Shown: positions 26,909 through 35,753, numbered from the stretch's first letter. The stretch is DNA of 44,748 bases from a bacterium (GCA_012514975.1 JAAYZF010000032.1:1-44748), one strand, 5' to 3'. Notes: generated by a model from the letters alone, not told the origin. Numbers and translations are program-made.

Positions 26909-28052
26909 GGTTGCGGATTGACGACGCCATGACAGAAGCGGCCCGCACGCCCGCAAGGACGGCCTGGCCAAGCGACAGGCCGGCATCGCTTGGCGGCACA
27001 CGCGACGGTGTGACCAGCGTGCAGCCGCGTTCCTCAAGCATCGCGCGCAGCGAATGCGTGAAGCGCCTGTTCCAGAACACGCCGCCCGCGGCGGCGACGG
27101 TCTTCACCGCGCCGCCATCGATCCGCGCGCACCACGCCGCGACCGCCTCGGCGAGCGAATCGTGGAACCGCGCGGCTAGCGTCGCCGGCGAAGCCCCTTT
27201 GCCCATCTCGTCACTCATCCGCTGCACCATCGGCCGCCAGTCAAGTTCCTCCAGGGCATCCTCGCGGGCGAACGGCAGCGGGTAGAGCCCGCCGGCGTCT
27301 GTCGCGCCCGCGGCATGCTCGAGCGCGACCGCCGCCTGTGCCTCGCGCTCCGCACACGGGCAGATGCCCAGCAACGCCGCCACGCCGTCGAACAACCTTC
27401 CGACGCTCGAGGACCGCACCGGTGCATCTGCGCCGGCGGACAGCAGATGCTGGACAACGGCAAGCCGTTCGGCCGGCACGCCGCGCGGCAATGCCCGCCA
27501 GCGGCTTTCGTCGACGCCCGCGTCGTGCAGCAGAGCCAGCGCGATGCGCCACGGCTCGCGAATCGCCGCTTCGCCGCCTGCGAGCGTCATGGGCCGCAGG
27601 CGCGCCCTGCGCACGAACCCGTCGTTGAGCGAGCCGGTGAAGAATTCGCCGCCCCACAGCGTGCCGTCCGCGCCGTAGCCCGTGCCGTCGAACGCCAGGC
27701 CGATGACACGGCCCGCGCATCCCTCGGACGCACAGCAACTGGCGACGTGGGCCTCATGGTGCTGCACGGCCAGATGCCGCGCGCGCGGATGGAGCGCGGG
27801 GGCCGCCTTGGTCGTCACATACTCGGGATGCAGGTCATGCGCGATGATCGCGGGCTCGATGCCCAGCTCGCACGGCCATGTTTCGACACGGCAGCGCCAT
27901 TCGTCGAACGAGGCGGCGTCCTTGAGATCGTCGAGGGGGGCGCTCACCCATGCCTGCGTGCCCGCGGCGATGCAGACAGTATTCTTCATCTCGCTGCCCA
28001 GCGCAAGGACGGGCGCGTGAAGCGCGAAAGGAAGACTGACGGTGGCAGCCAT
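26892..28052 (-). CDS. hypF: HypF-like carbamoyltransferase, Kae1-like C-terminal domain only
   Basis: LALGSEMKNTVCIAAGTQAWVSAPLDDLKD, HDLHPEYVTTKAA, VQHHEAHVAS, AFDGTGYGADGTLWGGEFF, AAAGGVFWNRRF; about 386 aa, lacks acylphosphatase, zinc-finger and YrdC regions. Confidence 0.88.
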   Translation of the reverse strand: MAATVSLPFALHAPVLALGSEMKNTVCIAAGTQAWVSAPLDDLKDAASFDEWRCRVETWPCELGIEPAIIAHDLHPEYVTTKAAPALHPRARHLAVQHHEAHVASCCASEGCAGRVIGLAFDGTGYGADGTLWGGEFFTGSLNDGFVRRARLRPMTLAGGEAAIREPWRIALALLHDAGVDESRWRALPRGVPAERLAVVQHLLSAGADAPVRSSSVGRLFDGVAALLGICPCAEREAQAAVALEHAAGATDAGGLYPLPFAREDALEELDWRPMVQRMSDEMGKGASPATLAARFHDSLAEAVAAWCARIDGGAVKTVAAAGGVFWNRRFTHSLRAMLEERGCTLVTPSRVPPSDAGLSLGQAVLAGVRAASVMASSIRNLKPEI

Positions 28053-28081
28053 TGTGCAGGCGCGGAACAGCACGCGCGATC

Positions 28082-28795
28082 TCAGTGATGGTGAGGCTGA
28101 AGCGCCTTGTGCTCGTACCTGCCACGCAGCCACGAGACAAACGCGTCAAGCCCTTCGCCTGTCGTGCTCGAAAGGAGCATCACCGGCAGGTCGGGATTGA
28201 CCTGCCAGATGCCTTCCTTGCAGCGGTCAACATCGAAGGACACATGGGGCAGAAGATCGATCTTGCTTATCACTGCGGCGCTCGCATGGGCGAACGCGGC
28301 GGGGTATTTCTCGGGCTTGTCGTCCCCTTCGGTCACGCTGAGGACGACTAGTTTCTCGTCTTCGCCCACGTCAAACGCGGCAGGGCAGACCAGGTTCCCG
28401 ACGTTCTCGATAACGACGATCTTCGCCGAAAGGAACGGCTCGCGCGCAAGCACGCGCGCCACGCCGTCCGCATCGAGATGGCAGCCGCCGCCCGTGTTGA
28501 TCTGCACCGCGGCGACACCGCACCGCCTCAGCCGCTCGGCGTCATAGCGCGTCTGCACATCGCCCTCGATGACGGCAACGGGCAGATCGCGCATGAGCAG
28601 CGGGATCGCCTTCTCGAGCAGCGTTGTCTTGCCCGAGCCGGGCGCGCTGAGGATGTTCACCATGAAGGCGCCGCGATGCGCAAGCTCGTGCCGCGTTTCG
28701 TCGGCGATGGCATCGTTTTTCGAGAGGACTTTCTCCTCGATCGAGACGACGCGGCGTTCGCCGTGGTCATGGGTGTGTCCGTGTCCTTCGCACAT
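28082..28795 (-). CDS. hypB: Hydrogenase nickel incorporation GTPase HypB
   Basis: MCEGHGHTHDHGERRVVSIEEKVLSKND; P-loop LSAPGSGKTTLLEKAI; EGDVQTRYDAERLRRCGVAAVQINTGGGCHLDA; IENVGNLVCPAAFDVGEDEKLVVLSVTEGDDKPEKYP. Confidence 0.97.
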   Translation of the reverse strand: MCEGHGHTHDHGERRVVSIEEKVLSKNDAIADETRHELAHRGAFMVNILSAPGSGKTTLLEKAIPLLMRDLPVAVIEGDVQTRYDAERLRRCGVAAVQINTGGGCHLDADGVARVLAREPFLSAKIVVIENVGNLVCPAAFDVGEDEKLVVLSVTEGDDKPEKYPAAFAHASAAVISKIDLLPHVSFDVDRCKEGIWQVNPDLPVMLLSSTTGEGLDAFVSWLRGRYEHKALQPHHH

Positions 28796-28821
28796 GAGCA
28801 ATGAGCCTAACCTATTAATAA

Positions 28822-28850
28822 ATTGTAGCATAGACGCGCGCTGAAGTAAA
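28822..28850 (-). promoter_or_regulatory. Sigma70-like promoter for hypB-hypF-hypC-hypD
   Basis: Minus strand TTTACT (28850-28845), 17-bp spacer, TACAAT (28827-28822). Confidence 0.65.
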
Positions 28851-28890
28851 GCGCCGCGCGCCGGAATAACCGGCCGCCGCAGCCGCGGCG

Positions 28891-29451
28891 CTACAGCCCT
28901 GCGCTGCTGAACCAGGCGAACAGGGCAAGCACGCCGAGCGCCACAGGCACTATGACCACCCATGGATTGACGTGCAGGAGACGCGGCAGCGTCAGATCGC
29001 CGAACTCGCCCTTGTGCAGCACCGCGCGGTCGAGCAACGGATACGCAGCCGCAAACAGCCCCGCGCCGATGACGATCCCCGCCATTCCCGCCACGGCATC
29101 CAGCGCGCCGTGCCCCGCCGCGCCGGCGACCGTGCCCGGGCAGTAGCCGAGCAGGCCGAAGCCGACGCCAAACAGCACTCCGCCGATGACCGTCGCGCCG
29201 GCAGAGCCCTGCTTGGGCTTCAGCGTTGCCGCTCCCACGGCGTGCAGCGCGTGGAAGCCCACCATGCCGGTGACCATGGCGGCGAGCATGATTTTCACCA
29301 CTGTCATGTCGCTGAACAGGAGCTGGCCGATGATGACACTGTAATCGGTCGCGCCGCCTTTCTGCAGGAGAAAGCCGAAGCATACGCCGACGAGCAGGCC
29401 AACTCCAAGCTGCCACCAGCGTTGCTGCCTTGGGTTCTTGATCTGTTCCAT
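28891..29451 (-). CDS. YeeE/YedE family membrane protein, half-size (sulfur-compound transport family)
   Basis: GLLVGVCFGFLLQKGG, LLGYCPGTVAGAAGHG conserved Cys motif, several TM segments. Confidence 0.85.
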   Translation of the reverse strand: MEQIKNPRQQRWWQLGVGLLVGVCFGFLLQKGGATDYSVIIGQLLFSDMTVVKIMLAAMVTGMVGFHALHAVGAATLKPKQGSAGATVIGGVLFGVGFGLLGYCPGTVAGAAGHGALDAVAGMAGIVIGAGLFAAAYPLLDRAVLHKGEFGDLTLPRLLHVNPWVVIVPVALGVLALFAWFSSAGL

Positions 29452-29478
29452 AGCGGTCCTCCCTTGATGTTCCACGTT

Positions 29479-29492
29479 CTGAACACTGAACA
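29479..29492. repeat. (CTGAACA)x2 heptamer repeat adjoining the yedE-like stop codon
   Basis: Read directly. Confidence 0.7.
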
Positions 29493-30005
29493 TCAGAAGC
29501 GATAGAGCAGGAATGCCGTCGCAATCCCGCCCGCGAAGAAACATGCCGCTGCAAGCCAGCTACTGACGGCAAGCTGCGCCGTGCCGCTGATGCCATGGCC
29601 GCTCGTGCAGCCGCCAGCCCAGCGCGCGCCCAACCCCATGCACACGCTGCCGGCCAGCGCAACGGCAACGCGCTTGAACACGCCGGGGCCGAACGACGCG
29701 CGCCACATCTCCGGCACCCATTGCAGCGCCCACGTCCCGGACAGCCATGCCGACAGGGCCGCGCCGATGATGACGCCGAGCACGAGCATCCATTCCCAGT
29801 CGACGGAAGGGGGGAAGGCCTGGTAGTATGGTTTCCGGCACACGCGTTCTCCCCGCGCGAGCTTCTCGATCATGCCGCTCGTGCGCGCGAACGCGGTCGA
29901 GCAGCCGATCGGTTTTTCGAGCAGGATGAGCGCGATGGTGTTGAGCACGCCGATGCACACGCCCACGGCATACGGCGACCAGCGATCCATTGCGAGCCAG
30001 TTCAT
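29493..30005 (-). CDS. YeeE/YedE family membrane protein, second half-size subunit
   Basis: IGCSTAFARTSGM, GARWAGGCTSGHGISGTAQLA signature. Confidence 0.87.
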   Translation of the reverse strand: MNWLAMDRWSPYAVGVCIGVLNTIALILLEKPIGCSTAFARTSGMIEKLARGERVCRKPYYQAFPPSVDWEWMLVLGVIIGAALSAWLSGTWALQWVPEMWRASFGPGVFKRVAVALAGSVCMGLGARWAGGCTSGHGISGTAQLAVSSWLAAACFFAGGIATAFLLYRF

Positions 30006-31447
30006 GCGTTACCTCTCTTTGTCCGGGGTTTTCCACCTGGGAATGCCGGCCCGTGCGGCGCGAGGCACGCGGGGCACGCGGCTGCATACCGCGCGTTCGC
30101 ATAGCCTGTCATGCCGCCGGCGACGTTGCACACGCTGGTGAATCCGTGCTGCTCGAGAATGCTTGCGGCGAGGGACGAGCGATGGCCTGTGCTGCAGATG
30201 CACGCAACGGGTTTTCCCCTGTCCACTTCATTGAACCGCGTGCGCAGGTCCGGTGCCGGGATGTTCGTCGCGCCGTCGATATGGCCTGCATCGAATTCGC
30301 GCGGCATGCGCACATCGAGCACGGCAAGCGCAGGCCCTTTGTCCATGCACTTGTGCAGCTCCGCTGCGGAGAGCAGGCCTGTGTGCGCCGTGGGCAGTCC
30401 CGCGACGGCCCAGGCGAACATGCCGCCATCGAGATATCCTGCCGTGCCGTCGAGGCCGACGCGCCGGAGGAGCACCGCGGCCTCCTCAGCCTGTGCCGCC
30501 GTGTGCGCCACGAGCAGGATGCGTTTGTCCGGCGGCAGCACCCAGCCGGCGAACGTCGGGAAATTCCCGCCGCTGTCGATGTGATACGCATGCGGCACGT
30601 GCTGGCCGCAATAGGCCTCGTACGCGCGGACGTCGAGGACGATCGTCCCCGCTTTGCGCGCCCCGGCACTGAACGCAGCGGGCGCCAGCGGCCGCGGGGC
30701 GGGCAGTGTGCGCACGAGCGCCGGCCCCTTGCGGTTGACGGCGCTGCACCGGCTGAAATGGTCGGGCGCGGCGGGCATGTTGGTGGTGAGCGACGCGACG
30801 AACTCTGGTATCGCCCTTATCTGGAGCGCCGGGTTGTACAGGCGTTCATAGCCGATGGTGCTTGTGCGTTTGGCCCCCATGGCGCGGCCGCAGAGGGAGC
30901 CTGCGCCGTGCGCCGGGTAGACTTCGCACATATCGGGCAGCGCGAGCAGTTTGTCATGCAGGCTGTGATACAGCGTGGTGGCAAGCTCCTTCGCGATGCG
31001 CGGGAACAAGTCAGGCCGGCCCACGTCGCCCACGAAGAGCGTGTCGCCGCAGAACACGCCGGCCGGTTCGCTCCCGCGCGCCTTGTCCACGACAACGTAT
31101 GACACGTGCTCGGGCGTATGCCCCGGCGTCTCGATCACGCGTATGACAAGGTTGTCGATCGCGAGGGACGAGCCGTCGGCGACGGCGCGATGCCTGAAGG
31201 CACAGCGCGCGCTCTTTGGCGCGACGATCGTCGCGCCCGTTTGGTCCGCGAGGTCGAGGTGCCCCGAGATGAAGTCGGCGTGAAGATGCGTCTCGAGGAT
31301 GTGGGTGATTGTCATCCCCATGTCCTTTGCCGCGTCAAGGTAGATCTGCACGTCGCGGCGCGGGTCGATCACCGCGCATGACTTTGTCCCGCCGAGCAGG
31401 TAGGACGAGTGGGCGATGCCCTTGACGAAAAACTGCTGCACGAACAT
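30002..31447 (-). CDS. MBL-fold hydrolase with two rhodanese domains (persulfide dioxygenase-like architecture)
   Basis: THILETHLHADFISGHLDLA, TPGHTPEHVSYVV, FCGDTLFVGDVGRPDL; rhodanese 2 active loop CSTGHRS; 4-nt overlap with next gene. Confidence 0.92.
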   Translation of the reverse strand: MFVQQFFVKGIAHSSYLLGGTKSCAVIDPRRDVQIYLDAAKDMGMTITHILETHLHADFISGHLDLADQTGATIVAPKSARCAFRHRAVADGSSLAIDNLVIRVIETPGHTPEHVSYVVVDKARGSEPAGVFCGDTLFVGDVGRPDLFPRIAKELATTLYHSLHDKLLALPDMCEVYPAHGAGSLCGRAMGAKRTSTIGYERLYNPALQIRAIPEFVASLTTNMPAAPDHFSRCSAVNRKGPALVRTLPAPRPLAPAAFSAGARKAGTIVLDVRAYEAYCGQHVPHAYHIDSGGNFPTFAGWVLPPDKRILLVAHTAAQAEEAAVLLRRVGLDGTAGYLDGGMFAWAVAGLPTAHTGLLSAAELHKCMDKGPALAVLDVRMPREFDAGHIDGATNIPAPDLRTRFNEVDRGKPVACICSTGHRSSLAASILEQHGFTSVCNVAGGMTGYANARYAAACPACLAPHGPAFPGGKPRTKRGNA

Positions 31448-31488
31448 GATGCCTCCCTGTGTCGTTGGTTCGGCGGAATCCCGCATGT

Positions 31489-32112
31489 TCAGCGTGCGGC
31501 TTCGCGCCTGCACACCAGCAGGAAGAGCGAATACTCGCGCACGCCGGCCCCGCGCGTGCGGCGCAGGACGTGGCACGTGTCGCACGAGCACGGGGTGAGC
31601 CCTGCCGCCTCGGCCCGCGCCTTCAGCGCCGCGCGGTCAAACCCCCTGTGCCCCTTGAAATCGGCTCCATGGAACGATCCGTCCTCCGTGTCCAGATCAG
31701 CAATGCACACGTATCCGCCCGGACGCACCATTGCGCCGAACGCGCGCAGCACCGCATCAACATCCTCTACATGATGCAATGTCATCTGTGTGCAGATCAG
31801 GTCATACTGCCGCGCCGGCGGCGGCCCGGCCGCAAGATCGAGCAAAAGAGGAGCCATGTTCGCCGCGCCGGCAGCGTTGATCTTTTCAGCGCATACGGCG
31901 AGCATTCCAGGCGAGCTGTCTGCGAGCGTGACATGCCCCAGGCTGTCGCTCAGGGCGAAGCTCAGCAGGCCCGTGCCGCAGCCGTATTCCAGCATGTGCA
32001 TCGAGACATTCACGGGCACGCGTGCGCACACCGCCCGCGCGACCGCGCGAGCCATGTCGCTGCGCGCGAGGTCTTCGTCCCATGATCGCGCCCGGTCGTC
32101 GAACTCGTTCAT
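31489..32112 (-). CDS. SAM-dependent class I methyltransferase
   Basis: HMLEYGCGTGLLSFALSD motif I, MTLHHVEDVDAVLRAFGAMVRPGGYVCIADLD. Confidence 0.9.
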   Translation of the reverse strand: MNEFDDRARSWDEDLARSDMARAVARAVCARVPVNVSMHMLEYGCGTGLLSFALSDSLGHVTLADSSPGMLAVCAEKINAAGAANMAPLLLDLAAGPPPARQYDLICTQMTLHHVEDVDAVLRAFGAMVRPGGYVCIADLDTEDGSFHGADFKGHRGFDRAALKARAEAAGLTPCSCDTCHVLRRTRGAGVREYSLFLLVCRREAAR

Positions 32113-32912
32113 GCAGGTGTCTCCGGGCTGGCGCCCGCGCGGCGCATGTCGGCGAGCGTGGCGGCGGGATGGTGGTAGCGCACCTGCCGCGCCGTCCTCC
32201 GCCCATACTGGATCGCCTGCTTCGGGCACCAGTGGAAACAGGCGTAGCACTGCTCGCAGTGGCCGAGCCAGTGCGGCGCGCCGCCTGCCAGCTCGATGTT
32301 CGCCACCGGGCAGACTTTTGCGCAGACGCCGCATCCGTCGCACTTCCCGTCGGCGTGAAACTTGCGGTCCGCCCCGGAAAAAGCGCGTACAAACGTCCAG
32401 TGCACACACCGGCTTGCGATGCGCCACAGAGGGTTGCGCGGAATGCCCGTGACGGCAGGCCATGTCTTGAGGCGCTCGATGATGGCGGCGATGGCGGCGT
32501 CGGCCTTTTCGAGCGTGCGCTGCTGGCTGGCTCTTCCCGGCGCGCCGCCGAACGGAGGATAATTGTCCACCATCTTCACGCCGAATCCCGCGGCGAGCGC
32601 AGAACCGCGTTTGCGCAGAAGATCGTTAACGATCGCCATCGTCGCGCCCATCATGCCGCCGCACGTCGCCACGGCAAACACGTACGCGCCTGCCGGCAGG
32701 GGCATTCTCGCGATGAACCGTTTCATTATCCCGGGCGGCCCGAGGCCGTAGACGGGGAAGACAAGGCCGATCCGTTCCGCGGGCGCGCCGTCTTCTCCTG
32801 CCAGCCCCTGCACCACCGCCACCAGCTCCGCGCCGCCAAGTCCGTCGCGCAACGCCTTGGCCACCGCAAACGAGTTGCCTGTTCCGGAGAACCAGTATAT
32901 CCGTGTCGCCAT
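32109..32912 (-). CDS. EFR1-type flavodoxin-ferredoxin fusion
   Basis: YWFSGTGNSFAVAKAL (flavodoxin FMN loop); two 4Fe-4S motifs CDGCGVCAKVCP and CEQCYACFHWCP. Confidence 0.9.
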   Translation of the reverse strand: MATRIYWFSGTGNSFAVAKALRDGLGGAELVAVVQGLAGEDGAPAERIGLVFPVYGLGPPGIMKRFIARMPLPAGAYVFAVATCGGMMGATMAIVNDLLRKRGSALAAGFGVKMVDNYPPFGGAPGRASQQRTLEKADAAIAAIIERLKTWPAVTGIPRNPLWRIASRCVHWTFVRAFSGADRKFHADGKCDGCGVCAKVCPVANIELAGGAPHWLGHCEQCYACFHWCPKQAIQYGRRTARQVRYHHPAATLADMRRAGASPETPA

Positions 32913-32926
32913 GGCCGCTCCTTGTG

Positions 32927-35617
32927 TCATTCCAGCAGATGCAGCACGTAATAGAGCACGTCCGGCTTCAGTGTGATCCCCGCGGCCGTGCCCGCCTGCC
33001 CCACCGGCACGCCGTTCGCATCGAGCGCCTCGACGGCGAGATTCACCGCGTCAGCCCGCTTCAGCTTCACCGTGCCGGCGAACTGGCGCACGATGATCGG
33101 CGCGGCGCCAAGGGACTTGATCTCGCGCAGCCCTGTCCCCGGCGCGTCCCACCCGCTGTTCTGCTGCTCGGTCATCACCTGCAGCAGCAGTCTTGTCGAC
33201 GTGGCAATCGGCCGCCCGTCCATTGCGACCAGCGCCACCGCGGCATACTCCATCGGTGTCTCGACCGTCACATCGGGCAGATCGATCGCGCCGGCCGCGC
33301 GGAGGAACCCAACGGCAGCCTGCGCCTTTGGCGCCATGATCTTGACGAGCCCGTTGCCATAGTCCCAGCGCAACTGGCCCGTCGAGCTCGTGATCACTTT
33401 CCCCTTCTCGTCGATGTACTTCTTGAGGTCAATCATCTGCTGGCTGTTGTCGTTCGACGTGAAATTGACGCAGACCTTGCCGACGAAGAACGCGCGCGGG
33501 TCGATCGATTCGAGGGTGTCAACGCGGCCAAGCGCCTCCTTCGGCACATCCTCCGCGCGGTTCGCGTCCTGGCTGGCAACGGCATTGATGGGAACGCCTT
33601 CGAGGTTCATCACGCTCTCGACCGTGCGGTTTACCACGACCGCCGGCTTTGCCTCGTCAAGCAGGCCGAGCCGGTAGATCAGTGCCGCCGCGGGAAACTG
33701 GCCCATGTCCGTCGGCGTCTGGATCGGATAGTAGTCGTCGCACGCGTTCAGCCAGCCGGGCACGGAATCGAGGGCGAACATGATCATCGCATCCTGCCCG
33801 AGCATCGAGGCGACGGACGCGGAGAGCAACGGGGCTTCGGCGCGGAAGCGGTTGGGCGTCGTCCACGCGTATTCCGAGATGGTTGCGGGCATGCCGTTGT
33901 AGATGACGTCGGTAATCGGCAGGCCCCAGTCGTGCGTGCTCTTGCCGCCGCCGGCGGGCTGGAACGTGACGGCCGTGCGGTCGTCATACCAGTCGCCGGG
34001 CGCGGTGGCGAACTCGGGGCTCACTTTCTTCGTCGCGGGAGAGAAGTACCCGTGCGCGTCCATGAAATCGGCGAAGGTGTTGCAGTATTTGTCAATCGGG
34101 CCGAGATACCTGTCGTCAGCGGTGCGCCAGTTCGACGCGTAGATCGATCCCTTGAACCGGCAGTCGTCGCGAATCCATGAGTACATGCGCTTGAAGAAGG
34201 CGATCTGGGTCTCGGCGAGGAACCGCGCGGTGTCCTGCTCGCGCATGCCGCGCGTATTGAACAGCTTCCACAGCGGCACGAAGCCGATGCGTCCCGCGGC
34301 CGGGTCGTCATGCGGGTCCGCGGCATTCGGGCCCCATTTTTTCAGCGCCGTGTCAATCGAGCCGTGGCGCTTGGCGAGCCAGTCGCCGAACTGCTTCTCG
34401 AACAGCGCCATCGTCTGCGCCGGGATGCGCTTGTAGTCGAACGTCCAGAAGAACAGCGAGTCCTCGTTGATGATCTCGATGAACGCCACGGCCGGATCGT
34501 CGCACAACGGTGCGCCCGTCCACCGGTTCGTCGCCGTCAGTAGAGCCTTCTGCCATGACTGGTACATCGCCTGGTAGCCGGGATGGAAGAAATGGATGGC
34601 GAAGGGGAGCGTCTCCTCGGTGTATCCCGGGAACTGGGCGAGCTCATTGATGCGAATCCAATGCTGGAAGTAGATCGAGATCAGCGAGTAGATGCCCTCG
34701 CGTTTCATCGCCGCGACGAAGTAGTACAACTGGTCCAGATAGGCGACATCGGGCTGGCCTGCCTTTGGCCCGCTGGTGAAGTAGACGGGGCCGTGGATGC
34801 GCACGAGATTGACGCCCTTGCGCGCGAGCACGCGGGCAAGGTGGTCGACCTCGTCATGCGACATGCGCACGACGGCAGGGCCTGCGTTGACGGCCCAGAA
34901 ACGGACGGGCTCGCCGGTGTCTGCATGGACGAACGACTCGCCGCGCACGCGGATGAAGCCGCGGCTGCCCGCTTCATTTTCGTTCAGCAGGCCGCGCAGG
35001 TCGAGCGGGGTGTCGGCAAACGCGTCGTACGCGGGCGTGAAATTGAACCAGTTCGACGACGGCGGCGGGTAGGGCGCATCCGGCTTTGCCGGCCCGCGCG
35101 GGATGAACGGCTCCGTCGTCAGGATGAAACAGTCGAAACACGCCGCGCCGCTCTCGAGAATCTCGATCCGCAGCGTGTGCACGCCGGCGGTGAGCGAGAC
35201 CGCGCCCGCGTACACCCATGTCGCCACAAGATGCTGCGCCAGCCGCGCCGAATCGAGCAACGAGATGTCGCGTGTCACCGTCTGCCATTCCTGCGTGTCG
35301 AACCGCCAGCGGAACGGCCCGTGCTTCCAGAATTTCCGCGCGTAGAAGCGATACCCCGCCGTCTCGGGCACCGTGACCGCATACTCGATGAAGGCAGGCG
35401 TCGTCGATACATCGATCACGCCGCCTATCCATGCGCCGCCGGACAGGACGGCCTTTCCAGCCGCGTCGCCCGGCTGGAATGTGTTTCTGCCGGTGATGCT
35501 CGTCTTGCTTGGCTCCTCGCCCTCCCACCAGACGTACGCGGCCGAAGCAGCGTGCGCCGCAAGACATGCGATTGCAGAGATGAGAATGAGTGCGGTTGGT
35601 CTGCGCGTGCGGGTCAT
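32927..35617 (-). CDS. Secreted clan GH-A (GH5-like) glycoside hydrolase-like protein
   Basis: Signal peptide; YVWWEGEEP N-terminal module; GVNLVRIHGPVYF; putative acid/base IEIINEDS and nucleophile ATISEYAW. Confidence 0.75.
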   Translation of the reverse strand: MTRTRRPTALILISAIACLAAHAASAAYVWWEGEEPSKTSITGRNTFQPGDAAGKAVLSGGAWIGGVIDVSTTPAFIEYAVTVPETAGYRFYARKFWKHGPFRWRFDTQEWQTVTRDISLLDSARLAQHLVATWVYAGAVSLTAGVHTLRIEILESGAACFDCFILTTEPFIPRGPAKPDAPYPPPSSNWFNFTPAYDAFADTPLDLRGLLNENEAGSRGFIRVRGESFVHADTGEPVRFWAVNAGPAVVRMSHDEVDHLARVLARKGVNLVRIHGPVYFTSGPKAGQPDVAYLDQLYYFVAAMKREGIYSLISIYFQHWIRINELAQFPGYTEETLPFAIHFFHPGYQAMYQSWQKALLTATNRWTGAPLCDDPAVAFIEIINEDSLFFWTFDYKRIPAQTMALFEKQFGDWLAKRHGSIDTALKKWGPNAADPHDDPAAGRIGFVPLWKLFNTRGMREQDTARFLAETQIAFFKRMYSWIRDDCRFKGSIYASNWRTADDRYLGPIDKYCNTFADFMDAHGYFSPATKKVSPEFATAPGDWYDDRTAVTFQPAGGGKSTHDWGLPITDVIYNGMPATISEYAWTTPNRFRAEAPLLSASVASMLGQDAMIMFALDSVPGWLNACDDYYPIQTPTDMGQFPAAALIYRLGLLDEAKPAVVVNRTVESVMNLEGVPINAVASQDANRAEDVPKEALGRVDTLESIDPRAFFVGKVCVNFTSNDNSQQMIDLKKYIDEKGKVITSSTGQLRWDYGNGLVKIMAPKAQAAVGFLRAAGAIDLPDVTVETPMEYAAVALVAMDGRPIATSTRLLLQVMTEQQNSGWDAPGTGLREIKSLGAAPIIVRQFAGTVKLKRADAVNLAVEALDANGVPVGQAGTAAGITLKPDVLYYVLHLLE

Positions 35618-35643
35618 GCCAGTCTCCGGTTGGGTTGCTCCAT

Positions 35644-35705
35644 AGTATACCACCAATCTCCACGGCACGCAACAGTTGACACATGAGGAAAGGGAATGGT
35701 ATAGT
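35644..35705. promoter_or_regulatory. Divergent, interleaved promoters for the glycosidase (minus) and isomerase operon (plus)
   Basis: Plus: TTGACA (35676-35681) N18 TATAGT (35700-35705). Minus: TTGCGT (35672-35667) N17 TATACT (35649-35644). Confidence 0.6.
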
Positions 35706-35753
35706 GCACACGCAAAGACGCACCACAGGCCAGACACACCCGGGAGACATGCC

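Noticed and set aside
28052-28082. Frameshifted N-terminal half of HypF upstream of the short ORF
   Set aside because: Only about 30 nt before the hypB stop, and hypB is intact; no room for the missing domains.
28082-29668. Single 528-aa protein (HypB with long N-terminal extension)
   Set aside because: Upstream part is the antisense/alternate frame over the YeeE gene; the real HypB start MCEGHGHTHDHG and a promoter lie at 28795-28850.
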